Of a stretch of 14,731 nucleotides of DNA, positions 1 to 9,230 are shown in pieces. Each line of letters opens with the position of its first letter. Positions within the stretch are counted from its first letter, which is position 1. This stretch comes from JACPSX01 sp035288405 [NCBI: bacterium] (lineage in GTDB: Bacteria; JACPSX01). The DNA is taken from assembly GCA_035288405.1 (NCBI GenBank), contig DATEAK010000071.1:1-14731 (forward strand). Direction: 5' to 3'. A program made the position numbers and the translations under genes. A model generated the notes under the pieces. The model did not search any database and was not told the DNA's origin. It saw only the letters and a list, made by a program, of their open reading frames with translations.

Positions 1-143
1 TTGTAAGAGGGGTCTGTCAGGACTTCCGGGTAACCCGTCAGGCTCGTGTTGAAGACGACCTCGCCGGCTGTCTCTCCCTCGGCACCGCAAGAGGTTCCTT
101 TGTATACCGTACCGTCGGCTAAGGCCAGCATGGCTTCAGCCAT
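1..143 (-). CDS. carA: Carbamoyl-phosphate synthase small chain, N-terminal fragment
   Basis: Only the first 47 codons lie in the window; the gene runs off the left edge. The visible protein starts [16 protein letters not shown] and continues with [19 protein letters not shown], the well-known N-terminal signature of CarA. CarA is the glutamine amidotransferase subunit that supplies ammonia to CarB for carbamoyl phosphate synthesis, feeding both PyrB and arginine synthesis. I chose the ATG at 141-143 because an AAGGAG Shine-Dalgarno lies 5 nt upstream (149-154); an in-frame ATG at 129-131 has no such site. The start overlaps the pyrC stop by 8 nt (ATGGCTGA), so translation is probably coupled. 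It is the fourth gene of the pyrR-pyrB-pyrC-carA operon; carB would be expected next, outside the window. Confidence 0.93.
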   Translation of the reverse strand, partial: MAEAMLALADGTVYKGTSCGAEGETAGEVVFNTSLTGYPEVLTDPSY

Positions 144-1458
144 TGTGGCTCCTTGCTGCCTGGACGCTGTGCTCGCGCGCGTTTTCCGCTTCGTAAACGA
201 TCCTTCCGGCCAACAAGGTGCAGACGACCTTTCCTTGCACTTCCCAACCACCAAAGGGGCAGTTGCGGCTGCGGGAACGAAACTTACCGACATCGATCGC
301 GTAGCTCTTCTCCAGATCCAGGATGGTCAGATCCGCATCGGATCCTATCGCAAAACTCCCTTTGGGAATGGACAGGATGCGGGCCGGCTCTATCGTCATT
401 TTGGCGATTAATTGGGGGAGCGTGAGCACTCCTTCCTTCACCAGGCGAAAACAGAGAGGGAATGCCGTCTCCAGACCGATCAGACCGAAGGGCGCCATGG
501 AAAAGTCCAACTCCTTGGAGGACTGTTCGTGCGGGGCGTGATCCGTGGCGATGGCATCGATGGTTCCATCGCGCAACCCTTCCCGGAGAGCAGCACCGTC
601 GGCGGCGGTGCGTAGGGGAGGATTGACTTTTGTGGCGGTGTCAAACGACCGCACGGCTTCATCCGTGAGGAAGAGATGATGAGGAGTGACCTCGCAAGTT
701 ACGGGAACGCCCCGTCGCTTGGCATCCCGGACCAGATGGATGGAACCTGCCGTACTCACGTGGGCAACGTGGAGCCGGCTGCGGGTCAGTTCGGCCAGCA
801 GGATGTCCCGGGCGACCATGACCTCCTCGCAGGCGTTGGGCATTGGATTTAAGCCCAGCTCCGTCGAGACGAAGCTTTCGTTCATGACCCCGCCGGGGCA
901 AAGGCTCTTGTCCTCGCAGTGGGAAATGACCGGCAGGCCGAACATGGAAGCGTATTCCAGCGCCCGGCGCATGAGGTGGGAATCGCGAACCGGCTGGCCA
1001 TCGTCCGAAATCGCCACGATCCCCGCTTCCGCCATTTCCCCGATCTCGGCCAGTTCTTCTCCCCGCAGGCCTTTGGATACGGCTCCGATGGGGTAGACGT
1101 TCGCAGATCCCTCCAGACGGGCCTTTTCCAGGATGTATTCGGTCACGGTGCGGTTGTCGTTCACGGGCTGGGTATTAGCCATGCAGGCTACTGAGGTAAA
1201 ACCTCCGGCTGCGGCGGCCGCCGTGCCGGTGCGGATGGTCTCTTTATATTCGTATCCGGGCTCCCGCAGGTGAGTGTGCATGTCGACAAACCCCGGGACC
1301 ACACGCTTCCCGTGAGCATCGAGGGTCTCCTCGGCGACCAGGCTCCCCGGAGGGCCGAGAGCCGCGATGTGCCCGTTCTCAATCAGGAGGTCCATCACCG
1401 CATCGATTCCCCGGGAAGGGTCTAGAACGTGAGCGCCCTTAATGAGCAGCTTTTCCAT
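136..1458 (-). CDS. pyrC: Dihydroorotase, type I
   Basis: The gene encodes 440 residues, normal for a bacterial type I dihydroorotase of the amidohydrolase superfamily, which cyclises N-carbamoyl-aspartate to dihydroorotate in pyrimidine synthesis. The metal and substrate residues are all visible: [10 protein letters not shown] with His61 and His63, SDDGQPV with Asp152/Asp153, ISHCED with His180, HVSTAGS with His233, and ATDHAPH with Asp306 as the catalytic aspartate. This is therefore an active-type enzyme rather than the inactive PyrC-like subunit found with some ATCases. The ATG at 1458 is preceded by a GAGGAG ribosome site. The gene overlaps the end of pyrB by 20 nt and the start of carA by 8 nt, consistent with one polycistronic message. 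Confidence 0.96.
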   Translation of the reverse strand: MEKLLIKGAHVLDPSRGIDAVMDLLIENGHIAALGPPGSLVAEETLDAHGKRVVPGFVDMHTHLREPGYEYKETIRTGTAAAAAGGFTSVACMANTQPVNDNRTVTEYILEKARLEGSANVYPIGAVSKGLRGEELAEIGEMAEAGIVAISDDGQPVRDSHLMRRALEYASMFGLPVISHCEDKSLCPGGVMNESFVSTELGLNPMPNACEEVMVARDILLAELTRSRLHVAHVSTAGSIHLVRDAKRRGVPVTCEVTPHHLFLTDEAVRSFDTATKVNPPLRTAADGAALREGLRDGTIDAIATDHAPHEQSSKELDFSMAPFGLIGLETAFPLCFRLVKEGVLTLPQLIAKMTIEPARILSIPKGSFAIGSDADLTILDLEKSYAIDVGKFRSRSRNCPFGGWEVQGKVVCTLLAGRIVYEAENAREHSVQAARSHNG

Positions 1459-2389
1459 AGGCTCCTCGCGAAAGTAAATAGAGTAGGGCCATTCGCACCG
1501 CCACCCCGTTGCTTACCTGTTCTAAGATGAGGGACTGGGTACAATCGGCGATCTCGGGAGAGATCTCTACCCCACGGTTGACCGGGCCGGGGTGCATGAT
1601 CAGGACATCGGATTTGGCTCGGCTCAAGCGATCCCGGTTGAGTCCGAAGAAGCGGGCATATTCCTTCACAGATGGATACAGCCCCCCGTGTTGGCGTTCC
1701 TTTTGAATTCGCAGCATCATGATGACGTCCGTTTCCGCCAGTGCCTCGTCAAAGTCGCAGGTCACCCGGACTCCCATCTTCCCGATCTCGACAGGGATGA
1801 AGGTGGGGGGGCCGCAGACGGTGACCTCGATCCCGAGCTTGGTCATTCCGTAGATATCCGAGCGCGCCACGCGGCTGTGAGAAATATCTCCGACGATGAG
1901 AACTTTAATCCCTTCGAATTTTCCCTTGTGCTCTTTAATCGTAAACAAATCCAGGAGACCCTGGGACGGATGCTCATGGGCTCCGTCTCCGGCGTTGATG
2001 ACCGAGCTCTTGACGGCGCGGGCGAGAAGCTGCGGCGCCCCGGAGACCGGGTGACGCACGACGATGATATCCGAGTGCATGGACTCGATATTGCGAGCCG
2101 TATCGATCAGGGTCTCACCCTTCACCGCGCTGCTTTCCGAAACCGTGAAGTTCACGACATCGGCGCTCAGGCGCTTGGCAGCCAGTTCGAAGGAAGTGCG
2201 GGTCCGGGTGCTGGGCTCATAGAAGAGATTGATGACCGTCTGGCCTCGAAGGGTGGGGACTTTCTTGACTTCTCTTTCAGAAACTTCCCGGAACGATCTG
2301 GCGACATCAAGAACGGTGAGAATCTCCTCGGCGGATAAATCCTCCAGTCCCAGGATGTCCTTCCGTGCAAAGTGCGCGTTTGTCTCCAC
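1439..2389 (-). CDS. pyrB: Aspartate carbamoyltransferase catalytic chain
   Basis: The gene encodes 316 residues, the usual size of an ATCase catalytic chain, which condenses carbamoyl phosphate and aspartate in the cytoplasm. The carbamoyl-phosphate loop STRTRTSF is at residues 60-67, the flexible-loop lysine lies in SSAVKGE (Lys90), the HEHPSQ motif is at 138-143, and the C-terminal aspartate-side motif HPGPVNRG is at 266-273. The start is GTG (2387-2389), supported by GGAGG at 2398-2402 with an 8-nt spacer; the ribosome site overlaps the end of pyrR, whose stop is only 3 nt upstream. No pyrI regulatory chain follows, so feedback control of the E. coli type is not expected from this locus. 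It lies between pyrR and pyrC in the operon. Confidence 0.97.
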   Translation of the reverse strand: METNAHFARKDILGLEDLSAEEILTVLDVARSFREVSEREVKKVPTLRGQTVINLFYEPSTRTRTSFELAAKRLSADVVNFTVSESSAVKGETLIDTARNIESMHSDIIVVRHPVSGAPQLLARAVKSSVINAGDGAHEHPSQGLLDLFTIKEHKGKFEGIKVLIVGDISHSRVARSDIYGMTKLGIEVTVCGPPTFIPVEIGKMGVRVTCDFDEALAETDVIMMLRIQKERQHGGLYPSVKEYARFFGLNRDRLSRAKSDVLIMHPGPVNRGVEISPEIADCTQSLILEQVSNGVAVRMALLYLLSRGAYGKAAH

Positions 2390-2392
2390 GCT

Positions 2393-2998
<606 letters not shown>

Positions 2999-3033
2999 TT
3001 ACACTCGGCTGTTTTTTGTATTTCCGCATCCTG

Positions 3034-3057
3034 GTCCCCTTATAGCCTCTCAGGACT
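3034..3057 (-). promoter_or_regulatory. PyrR RNA-binding element (anti-antiterminator)
   Basis: Positions 3057-3044 read AGTCCTGAGAGGCT on the minus strand. This matches the established PyrR recognition consensus ARUCCNGNGAGGYU at every position. GUCC (3056-3053) can pair with GGAC (3037-3034), giving the lower stem of the binding hairpin. The GGGGA within that 3' arm region (3039-3035) is complementary to UCCCC of the terminator's 5' arm, so a competing antiterminator is possible. The element sits about 50 nt upstream of the terminator. The exact antiterminator fold was not computed. Confidence 0.88.
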
Positions 3058-3139
3058 ATTTAAAGGAGAGAATATGATTCCCTTATCCTTATTCCCTCTT
3101 ATTCCCATCCGCAGTCGCCAGACAAGGCGAACTGAGTGA

Positions 3140-3145
3140 ATTATA
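3140..3145 (-). promoter_or_regulatory. Probable pyr operon promoter (-10 TATAAT)
   Basis: A perfect TATAAT is read on the minus strand at 3145-3140, just 3 nt after the stop codon of the SurA-like gene. Transcription would start near 3133, giving a leader of about 190 nt that contains the PyrR element and the terminator. No good -35 hexamer is seen 16-18 nt upstream (the region reads CTCCCGG), so the promoter may need help or be weak. The position fits the attenuator so well that I consider it likely. Confidence 0.6.
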
Positions 3146-3147
3146 CC

Positions 3148-4161
3148 CTATTTCATGTTCCGGGAGATATAGGCTTTTGTCTTCAATCCTCCCATCCACT
3201 CTTCATAGCGTTGCTCGGCCTTGCGATTAAAAAGTTCTTGGGAGATTCCTTCCCGGACCTCTTCCAGAGGGCGGGAGGCCCCACCCCTGCGATCGATCGC
3301 CTGCAAGATATGGTATCCAAATTGGGAGCGAAATGGAGGACTGGTCTCCCCTTTCTTTAATTCGAAGGCAATCTTTTCCAATTCCGGCATCAGTTGTCCT
3401 TTGTGGACGTATCCCAGATCCACCTCCTCCACTTGAACTCCTCGTGCCTCAAAGCTCTTGGTCAACCCGGGAAGAACCGCGCCCTTCTGGATTTGATTGT
3501 ACGCTTCTTCCGCAACGCTGGCAGCTTTTTCAAAGGCGGCAGGATCGGTTTCAGGGCGGGCGTAGAAGAGAACATGGCGTAAGTGGATCTCCACGTTACT
3601 CAGGAATTGCTCCCGGTTTTTTTCGTAAAATTCCTGGATTTCTTTTTCGGTTACCTGGATTCGCGAGCGTATCTCAAGGTTGTTGAGACGCCGCGTCTGA
3701 ATCTGCTCGCGGAGTTTTTTCTTGTAGCTGTCCAGGGTGAGCCCTGCTTCTTTCAACTGCAGGCGCAGAGTCTCATCGTTGAGCCCGTTTCTCTGTTTGA
3801 CTTCCGCGATGGCCGAGTCCACCTCCTGGTCTCCTACAGTGACATGCATCTTTTTGGCTTCCTGGACCATGAGCCTTGCCTCGATCAATTTTTCCAGGAT
3901 CCCCTGCTGGACCTCGCGAACCTTTTCGGCTTTCTCCGGGGCCGGCAGGTCCGGCTTGAGAGTATCTACCTCTTCCAGGCTGGCTTGTTGGACCTCACTG
4001 ATGGTAATGATGTCCTGATTTACGGTGGCGGCAACGCCATCGATGATGACGGCTCCGGCCGGCCGCGGAATCCAGCTGACAAAAAGGAACAGGAGGGATA
4101 AAAGGAGAAAGACGGGACTCTCATTCGAGAATCGCGACTCGGGAACTGGTTTGTCTTCCAT
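3148..4161 (-). CDS. SurA-like periplasmic peptidyl-prolyl cis-trans isomerase
   Basis: The protein is about 337 residues and is predicted to be an exported foldase for outer-membrane or secreted proteins. A signal sequence or membrane anchor is seen near residues 17-38 (a hydrophobic core followed by PRPAGA). The SurA-type N-terminal start VIIDGVAATVNQDIITISEV and a charged helical chaperone domain follow. One PpiC/rotamase domain lies at about 188-293 (HLRHVLFYARPE ... FGYHILQAIDRR). Escherichia coli SurA has two rotamase domains and about 428 residues, so this is the short single-domain form. I prefer ATG 4161 because GAGG at 4170-4173 is 8 nt upstream; a GTG at 4167 would leave only 2 nt. 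It follows mfd after about 106 nt and ends just before the pyr promoter. A general PpiC-type protein rather than true SurA is the alternative. Confidence 0.88.
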   Translation of the reverse strand: MEDKPVPESRFSNESPVFLLLSLLFLFVSWIPRPAGAVIIDGVAATVNQDIITISEVQQASLEEVDTLKPDLPAPEKAEKVREVQQGILEKLIEARLMVQEAKKMHVTVGDQEVDSAIAEVKQRNGLNDETLRLQLKEAGLTLDSYKKKLREQIQTRRLNNLEIRSRIQVTEKEIQEFYEKNREQFLSNVEIHLRHVLFYARPETDPAAFEKAASVAEEAYNQIQKGAVLPGLTKSFEARGVQVEEVDLGYVHKGQLMPELEKIAFELKKGETSPPFRSQFGYHILQAIDRRGGASRPLEEVREGISQELFNRKAEQRYEEWMGGLKTKAYISRNMK

Positions 4162-4177
4162 TCTCACTTCCTCGTTC

Positions 4178-4197
4178 TTTGCGATCTTGTTCGCAAA
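4178..4197. repeat. Short inverted repeat upstream of the SurA-like gene
   Basis: TTTGCGA (4178-4184) and TCGCAAA (4191-4197) form a perfect 7-bp inverted repeat around a 6-nt loop. It lies in the 106-nt gap between mfd and the SurA-like gene, 4 nt upstream of the latter's Shine-Dalgarno. There is no T-run on either strand, so it is not an intrinsic terminator. It could be an operator or a leader hairpin; no function can be assigned. Confidence 0.4.
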
Positions 4198-4267
4198 CGA
4201 TCACTCCATGGGAGCTGAACCTGGCAGATTTTCTGCAAGTGGACTTCCTGACGATCTTTCCGAAAAT

Positions 4268-7200
4268 TCACGGTACCGTAGCACAGCCTTCCAGGCGATG
4301 CAACAGGTTTTTGACTTCTGGAAAGACAGTCTCCCACCGGGAGGAGTTCAGCTTCACTTGTAGAGTATCCTCTCCGATGAAGCGCAGGTTGGGATTTTTG
4401 TCGGCCAGTTCGAGGAGCCGGGCGGCGGATAGAGGCGTGCCTTGATGGAAGGTCAGCGTCAGGTGTTGATTGCTGCGCTCCACCCGCAGAATTTTCAGAG
4501 GAGCCGCCAGGACCCGAATCTGCACGGTCTGAACCAGACGCTCAACGGGAGGTGGCAGATGTCCGAATCGGTCCCGCAATTCCTTTTCCATGTCCTCGAG
4601 CCGGCTAGGTTCCTGAATCGAGTAGAGCCGCTTGTAAATCATGAGCCGCTCTTTGGGATCGGGGAGGTAGCTCCGGGGAATGTAGCCGTCTGCATTCAGG
4701 GAAACCTTGGTCTCCACCTTTTCCGGGACCTTTTCCCCTTTGAGTTCCGCCACGGCTTCTTCCAACAGCTTGCAGTAGAGGTCGAATCCCACGGCCGCAA
4801 TGTGGCCGGACTGCCGGGCGCCCAACAGATTGCCCGCTCCGCGGATCTCCAAGTCCCGCATGGCCAGCCGGAAACCGGAGCCCAGTGTGCTTAGCTCTAA
4901 AATCGCCTGCAACCGCTTCTTGGCTTTAGCCGATAGGAGATCTTCCCCGGGAACCAAGAGATAAGCATAGGCCTGTAGGCGGTCCCGGCCGACTCTTCCG
5001 CGCAGCTGATAGAGTTGGGAAAGCCCCATGCGATCCGCGCGGTTGATGATGATGGTGTTTGCCGCCGGGATATCCAGACCGGATTCGATGATCGTCGAGC
5101 ACAAAAGAAGGTCGATTTTACGCTCGATGAACTGGACCATCACGCGTTCGAGAACCTTTTCGTGCATCTGCCCGTGGGCGACTGCGATCCGGATCTGCGG
5201 AAACAGACGGCGGAGGTAGATCTCCATGGAGAGGATACTTTCCACCCGGTTGTGGACGAAAAAGATTTGCCCTCCCCGGGAGAATTCGTTGCCCACGGCC
5301 TCTCGCAGGATCCGTTCCGAAAAGCGCCGAATCAAGGTGCGGATGGCGAGACGGTCCGCCGGTGGAGTGTCGATGACGCTCAAGTCCCGGAAGCCGGACA
5401 ATGACATCTGCAGAGTGCGGGGGATCGGAGTCGCCGTCAAAGTAAGTATGTGCACCGATTCCCGGAGCTGTTTGAGGCGCTCTTTATGGCGGACGCCGAA
5501 ACGCTGCTCTTCATCGATCACCACGAGGGCCAGGTTTTTGAAGATCACATCCTTCTGCAAGAGTCGGTGTGTACCGATGAGGACGTCGAGAGTGCCTTCG
5601 TGCAGGCGCCTGAGGATCTCTTTTTGTTCCCGGGGGGAGCGGAACCGGCTTAGGACGTCCACGCTGATGGGGTAGGGGGCGAATCGAGCTTTGAAAGTCT
5701 GGAAATGTTGTTGGGCGAGCAAGGTGGTGGGAACGACGACGACTACCTGGTTGCCGTCATAGGCCGCCTTGAAAGCGGCCCGGATGGCCACCTCGGTTTT
5801 CCCGTAGCCCACATCTCCACAGATGAGACGATCCATGGGCCTGGATTGCTCCATGTCTCTTTGAGTGTCGTCGATAGCCGCTTGCTGATCCTCGGTTTCC
5901 TCGAACTCGAAGGCCGCAGCGAATTCCTGATGCCACTGGGTGTTCTTGCTGAAGGGAGTCGTGACGGCGATCTGTCGCCGGGCGTATAGTTTCAGGAGTT
6001 CCTCGGCCATTTCTTTGAGGGATTTCTTGACCCGCTTTTTCACGCTTTCCCAGGAGGAACTCCCCAGTTTGTCCAAACGGGGTGGAGTGGAACCGGCCCC
6101 ACGATATTTCTGCACCAGGTTGATCAACTCCACCGGGAGATAGAGCTTATCGTGGTCGGCGTATTCGATATCGAGAAAGTCTCCCTTCAGTCCCTGGGTC
6201 TCCAAAGTCTTGAGTCCCAGGTAGAGACCGATTCCATAGTTCATGTGCACCACGAAATCGCCTTCGTTCAGATCGCGGAAGTCGTGGAGGCGGTCCCTGC
6301 CGTCGCGCGTGACCCCTAAGCGGGGCTTTCGAGTTGTGGTGCTGCTGTGGAAAATATCATCGTCCGTCAGGAGTCGGAACCCCAGAGCCGGCAGTCCGAA
6401 GCCGGTAGAAAGCTCTCCCAGACATAGCCCCAGAGGCACCTGGGGTACGGGAAGCTCTTCCGGAATTTCTTCCACGAGTTCCTCGAAGGATTCAAAGGCG
6501 GGACACCCCAGTTCATTTTCCTGCAGGAAGCCGGCGAGTCTTTGCCGGCGAGCCGCGGTGGGGGCGACCAATACGATCTTTTCTCCGGTCTTGTACCAGC
6601 TCTGCAGATCGTGGAGAAACTCCCTGATGCGGCCGCCGTAAGGCCTGGCCGCTTCGGTCACGAGTGGAAAGGGAATATAGGAGGGATCACCGGCCAGATT
6701 TAACGCACTCAGTTCCACGACCGGACAGTTTTCCGCTGTCGAAAGCTCGGAGAGGGAGATATAAAAGGACTCCGGTGCGGGCAGGAAAGAATCTCTGGGG
6801 CTCTCGTTACCGGAGGAGTCCAAAAAATTCGCCCGCAGTTCCCTTTCGACCCTTTGGAGGTCTTGGGGTTCGTCCAGCACAAGCACGGGAGTTCTGGCAA
6901 AATAGGAGATTAGATTTTCCAGATGCGGATAGAGAAACGGGCTAAGACTCTCGATGCCGGGGAAAAATTCCAGGCGATCGAGTCCTTCCTTTAAGGAGCG
7001 AATTCTGGAAGCAGCGTCCGGCTGGTTGGCGGAAGACCGGTTGAGAAGGTTCAGCGCGTTCTCCACGGACTTTTCCAGCAGGGGGACCTCCCGGGTGGGG
7101 ATCGCCTTTACCTGGTCAACGGCCTGTAAGGATTTCTGACTCTCCGGGTCGAAGAACCTCATGGATTCCACCTGATCCCCGAAAAATTCGATGCGGACCG

Positions 7201-7798
7201 GGTACGAGTAGAGAGGAGAAAAGAGATCGAGGATCCCGCCGTGAGATTTGAAATCTCCGGGAGACTCGACGGGATCAGAAGGCCGGTACGCCAGACGGAG
7301 GAGATGTTCCATCACACTCCCGCGGGAAATTTCCTGGCCTGCATCAAAAGTAAAAACGGCCTTTTCATAAATTTCCCGAGGGAAGGTTCTTTGCAAGGCG
7401 GCTTCCAGGGGGGCAACGACGAAGCGGGCCGTCTCTGCCCGGAGTTGCTCCAGAGCCCGCAGGCGCTCAATGCTGATTTCCGGAGAAGGGGAAAGGAACT
7501 CCGCGGGAAGGACATCCCAAGCAGGGTATTGGATCGCCGGATCTGTAGCCTGGAAAGTCCCTTCGGCGTGTGCTCCAGGTCCGGAAAAGAACGCTAGGTC
7601 TCTCCAGAGAATCTCGGCATTTTCCGGGTTCGCGCTGATTATCAGTAGAGGGCGTTGCAAGGTGCGCTGCAGGCTGTATAAGAAGAAGGCCTTGGCGGAA
7701 CCGTGTAGTTCGCTGATGCAAAGCCTGCCGTTGGATTCAAGAGGCTTAAGGAGAGTTTTCCAATCGGAGGCGAGAGAGATGCTGGAGAGTCTGTTCAT
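4268..7798 (-). CDS. mfd: Transcription-repair coupling factor
   Basis: The protein has 1176 residues, close to the 1148 of E. coli Mfd. This ATP-driven translocase removes RNA polymerase stalled at lesions and recruits UvrA. The UvrB-like N-terminal module (about 1-330) includes the ERLRALEQLR stretch. The RNA polymerase-interacting domain is at about 508-565 (EGDFVVHMNYGIGLYLG). The RecG-like motor has Walker A GDVGYGKTE at 661-669, DEEQ at 762-765, TATPIPRT at 788-795 and QLRGRVGR at 931-938. The C-terminal TRCF/D7 domain is at about 1030-1130. It starts 9 nt after the pilR stop with only a weak ribosome site, suggesting cotranscription and coupled translation with the pilus regulator. No residue essential to the motor appears missing. 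Confidence 0.97.
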   Translation of the reverse strand: MNRLSSISLASDWKTLLKPLESNGRLCISELHGSAKAFFLYSLQRTLQRPLLIISANPENAEILWRDLAFFSGPGAHAEGTFQATDPAIQYPAWDVLPAEFLSPSPEISIERLRALEQLRAETARFVVAPLEAALQRTFPREIYEKAVFTFDAGQEISRGSVMEHLLRLAYRPSDPVESPGDFKSHGGILDLFSPLYSYPVRIEFFGDQVESMRFFDPESQKSLQAVDQVKAIPTREVPLLEKSVENALNLLNRSSANQPDAASRIRSLKEGLDRLEFFPGIESLSPFLYPHLENLISYFARTPVLVLDEPQDLQRVERELRANFLDSSGNESPRDSFLPAPESFYISLSELSTAENCPVVELSALNLAGDPSYIPFPLVTEAARPYGGRIREFLHDLQSWYKTGEKIVLVAPTAARRQRLAGFLQENELGCPAFESFEELVEEIPEELPVPQVPLGLCLGELSTGFGLPALGFRLLTDDDIFHSSTTTRKPRLGVTRDGRDRLHDFRDLNEGDFVVHMNYGIGLYLGLKTLETQGLKGDFLDIEYADHDKLYLPVELINLVQKYRGAGSTPPRLDKLGSSSWESVKKRVKKSLKEMAEELLKLYARRQIAVTTPFSKNTQWHQEFAAAFEFEETEDQQAAIDDTQRDMEQSRPMDRLICGDVGYGKTEVAIRAAFKAAYDGNQVVVVVPTTLLAQQHFQTFKARFAPYPISVDVLSRFRSPREQKEILRRLHEGTLDVLIGTHRLLQKDVIFKNLALVVIDEEQRFGVRHKERLKQLRESVHILTLTATPIPRTLQMSLSGFRDLSVIDTPPADRLAIRTLIRRFSERILREAVGNEFSRGGQIFFVHNRVESILSMEIYLRRLFPQIRIAVAHGQMHEKVLERVMVQFIERKIDLLLCSTIIESGLDIPAANTIIINRADRMGLSQLYQLRGRVGRDRLQAYAYLLVPGEDLLSAKAKKRLQAILELSTLGSGFRLAMRDLEIRGAGNLLGARQSGHIAAVGFDLYCKLLEEAVAELKGEKVPEKVETKVSLNADGYIPRSYLPDPKERLMIYKRLYSIQEPSRLEDMEKELRDRFGHLPPPVERLVQTVQIRVLAAPLKILRVERSNQHLTLTFHQGTPLSAARLLELADKNPNLRFIGEDTLQVKLNSSRWETVFPEVKNLLHRLEGCATVP

Positions 7799-7807
7799 GG
7801 CAGTTGC

Positions 7808-9181
7808 TTACCGGGAGTCGAGGTCATGTTTCTTCAACCGGTAACGTAAGGACCGGAAGCTTAGATGGAGAAGCTCAGCGGCCCGGCTCTTCACGCCGTC
7901 TGATTTTTCCAGGGCCTTGATCAAGATCTCCTTCTCCAATGTGTCGAGGGTCTTTTCCAGATCGAGTCCGTCGGTGGTTAGCTCCGGTATCCCGCCGCTG
8001 GGCCCCGGTTCGGTTTGCCTGAGTTTGTCGGGGAGGCTCGTGGGCAGGATCATATCCCCGGATTCCAGAGCCACGGCCCGTTCCACCACATTTTCCAGTT
8101 CCCGGACATTGCCCGGCCACGGATAGTTTTTCAGAAATTTTACCGCCTCGGGGTCGAAGCGTTTTACAATCTTGCCTGCTTCGAGGCAGTATTTCGTCAG
8201 GAAATGGTCCGCTAGGAGGGAGATGTCTTCCCGGCGCTCCCGGAGAGGGGGGATCTCGACGGTGATCACGTCCAGGCGGTAGAAGAGATCTTCCCGGAAC
8301 TGGCCGCTGGCCACGGCCTGGTCCAGGTCCTGGTTGGTGGCTGCAATCACCCGCACATCCACCTTGATGTCTTGCACTCCTCCGACTTGTTTGAATTCCC
8401 GCTCCTGCAGGACCCTCAGAAGCTTTACCTGGATGGAGAGGGGGGTCGTGCCGATCTCGTCGAGAAAAAAGGTCCCTCCATCAGCGAGTTCCAATAGCCC
8501 TTTTTTGTGATGTTCCGCTCCCGTGAAGGCACCCTTCACATGGCCGAAAAGCTCGCTTTCCAGCAAGGTTTCCGGCATGGCACTGCAGTTGACCGTGACA
8601 AAAGGTTTGTCCTTACGAGAGCTGTAGGCGTGGATGGCTCGGGCCACGAGCTCTTTCCCTGTGCCGCTTTCCCCTGTGATGAGGACTGTACTTCGAGAGT
8701 CGGCCACCTTGCGGATGATCTCGAAGACCGGCTGCATCTTCTCGCTGCTCCACACGATTTGTAAAAACTCCCCGCGCTCCAGGATCTCCCTTTTTAGCAG
8801 CGTGTTTTCTTCCTCCAGGTGCTTCTTTTCCAAGGCGTTGCGGATGATCAGCTTGAGCTCATCGACCTTGAAGGGTTTGATGATGTAATCGTAGGCGCCC
8901 TTTTTCATGGCTTCCACGGCGGTTTCAGCCTCTGCATAAGCAGTAATCATGAGGACGGGAACTTGAGGGCAGTGGGCTTTGACTTCTTCCAGCACGTCGA
9001 TGCCGTCCATGGAGGGCATTCGGATGTCGGTAATCACCAGATCCACGGGCCCGTCTTGGAGAACTTCCAAAGCTCGCTTCCCCCGTGCTGCCGTGACTAC
9101 CTGGTAGCCTTCTTTTTGAAGCAAGATCTCAAGGAAATCCCGCATACTCTTCTCGTCATCGACGACCAGGATCCGGTCCAT
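7808..9181 (-). CDS. pilR: Sigma-54-dependent response regulator, PilR type
   Basis: The gene encodes 457 residues with the full NtrC-class architecture. A receiver domain covers 1-120, with acidic Asp8/Asp9, phospho-acceptor Asp52 (ITDIRMPS), Thr80 and Lys102. An AAA+ domain carries Walker A GESGTGKE at 170-177, the sigma-54 contact loop GAFTGA at 217-222 and Walker B FFLDE at 238-242. A Fis-type helix-turn-helix is at about 415-455 (SRAAELLHLSFRSLRYRLKK). It should activate sigma-54 promoters when phosphorylated. Assignment as PilR rests on the adjacent divergent pilin gene with a sigma-54 promoter and the PilS-like kinase at the right end. ATG 9181 has GGGAG upstream. mfd starts 9 nt downstream. 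A generic NtrC/AtoC-like regulator is the only real alternative. Confidence 0.9.
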   Translation of the reverse strand: MDRILVVDDEKSMRDFLEILLQKEGYQVVTAARGKRALEVLQDGPVDLVITDIRMPSMDGIDVLEEVKAHCPQVPVLMITAYAEAETAVEAMKKGAYDYIIKPFKVDELKLIIRNALEKKHLEEENTLLKREILERGEFLQIVWSSEKMQPVFEIIRKVADSRSTVLITGESGTGKELVARAIHAYSSRKDKPFVTVNCSAMPETLLESELFGHVKGAFTGAEHHKKGLLELADGGTFFLDEIGTTPLSIQVKLLRVLQEREFKQVGGVQDIKVDVRVIAATNQDLDQAVASGQFREDLFYRLDVITVEIPPLRERREDISLLADHFLTKYCLEAGKIVKRFDPEAVKFLKNYPWPGNVRELENVVERAVALESGDMILPTSLPDKLRQTEPGPSGGIPELTTDGLDLEKTLDTLEKEILIKALEKSDGVKSRAAELLHLSFRSLRYRLKKHDLDSR

Positions 9182-9204
9182 CTACTCTCCCATCTTTTTC
9201 CCTT

Positions 9205-9230
9205 ACCCTCCCTCGATCGTGGGGGAGGGT
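9205..9230. repeat. GC-rich inverted repeat in the pilR leader
   Basis: ACCCTCCC (9205-9212) pairs with GGGAGGGT (9223-9230) around a 10-nt loop containing the palindrome CGATCG. It is not followed by a T-run on either strand. Its right arm is shared with the G-quadruplex motif, so hairpin and quadruplex are mutually exclusive. In wording it resembles the second element at 9503-9521. Confidence 0.55.

Noticed and set aside
1592-2338. A 248-codon open frame on the plus strand inside pyrB
   Set aside because: It is antisense to a gene with complete ATCase motifs, has no recognisable domain and no ribosome site; it is a shadow of GC-rich coding DNA.
3583-4101. A 172-codon open frame on the plus strand inside the SurA-like gene
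   Set aside because: It mirrors the coding strand of the foldase and shows no protein family features.
4268-4270. Frameshifted C-terminus of mfd extending into 4162-4267
   Set aside because: The visible protein already spans the full family length and the other frames in the gap encode nothing Mfd-like.
9205-9230. Intrinsic terminator before pilR or pilA
   Set aside because: Stem present but no T-run on either strand, and its place in the leader of pilR makes termination unlikely.
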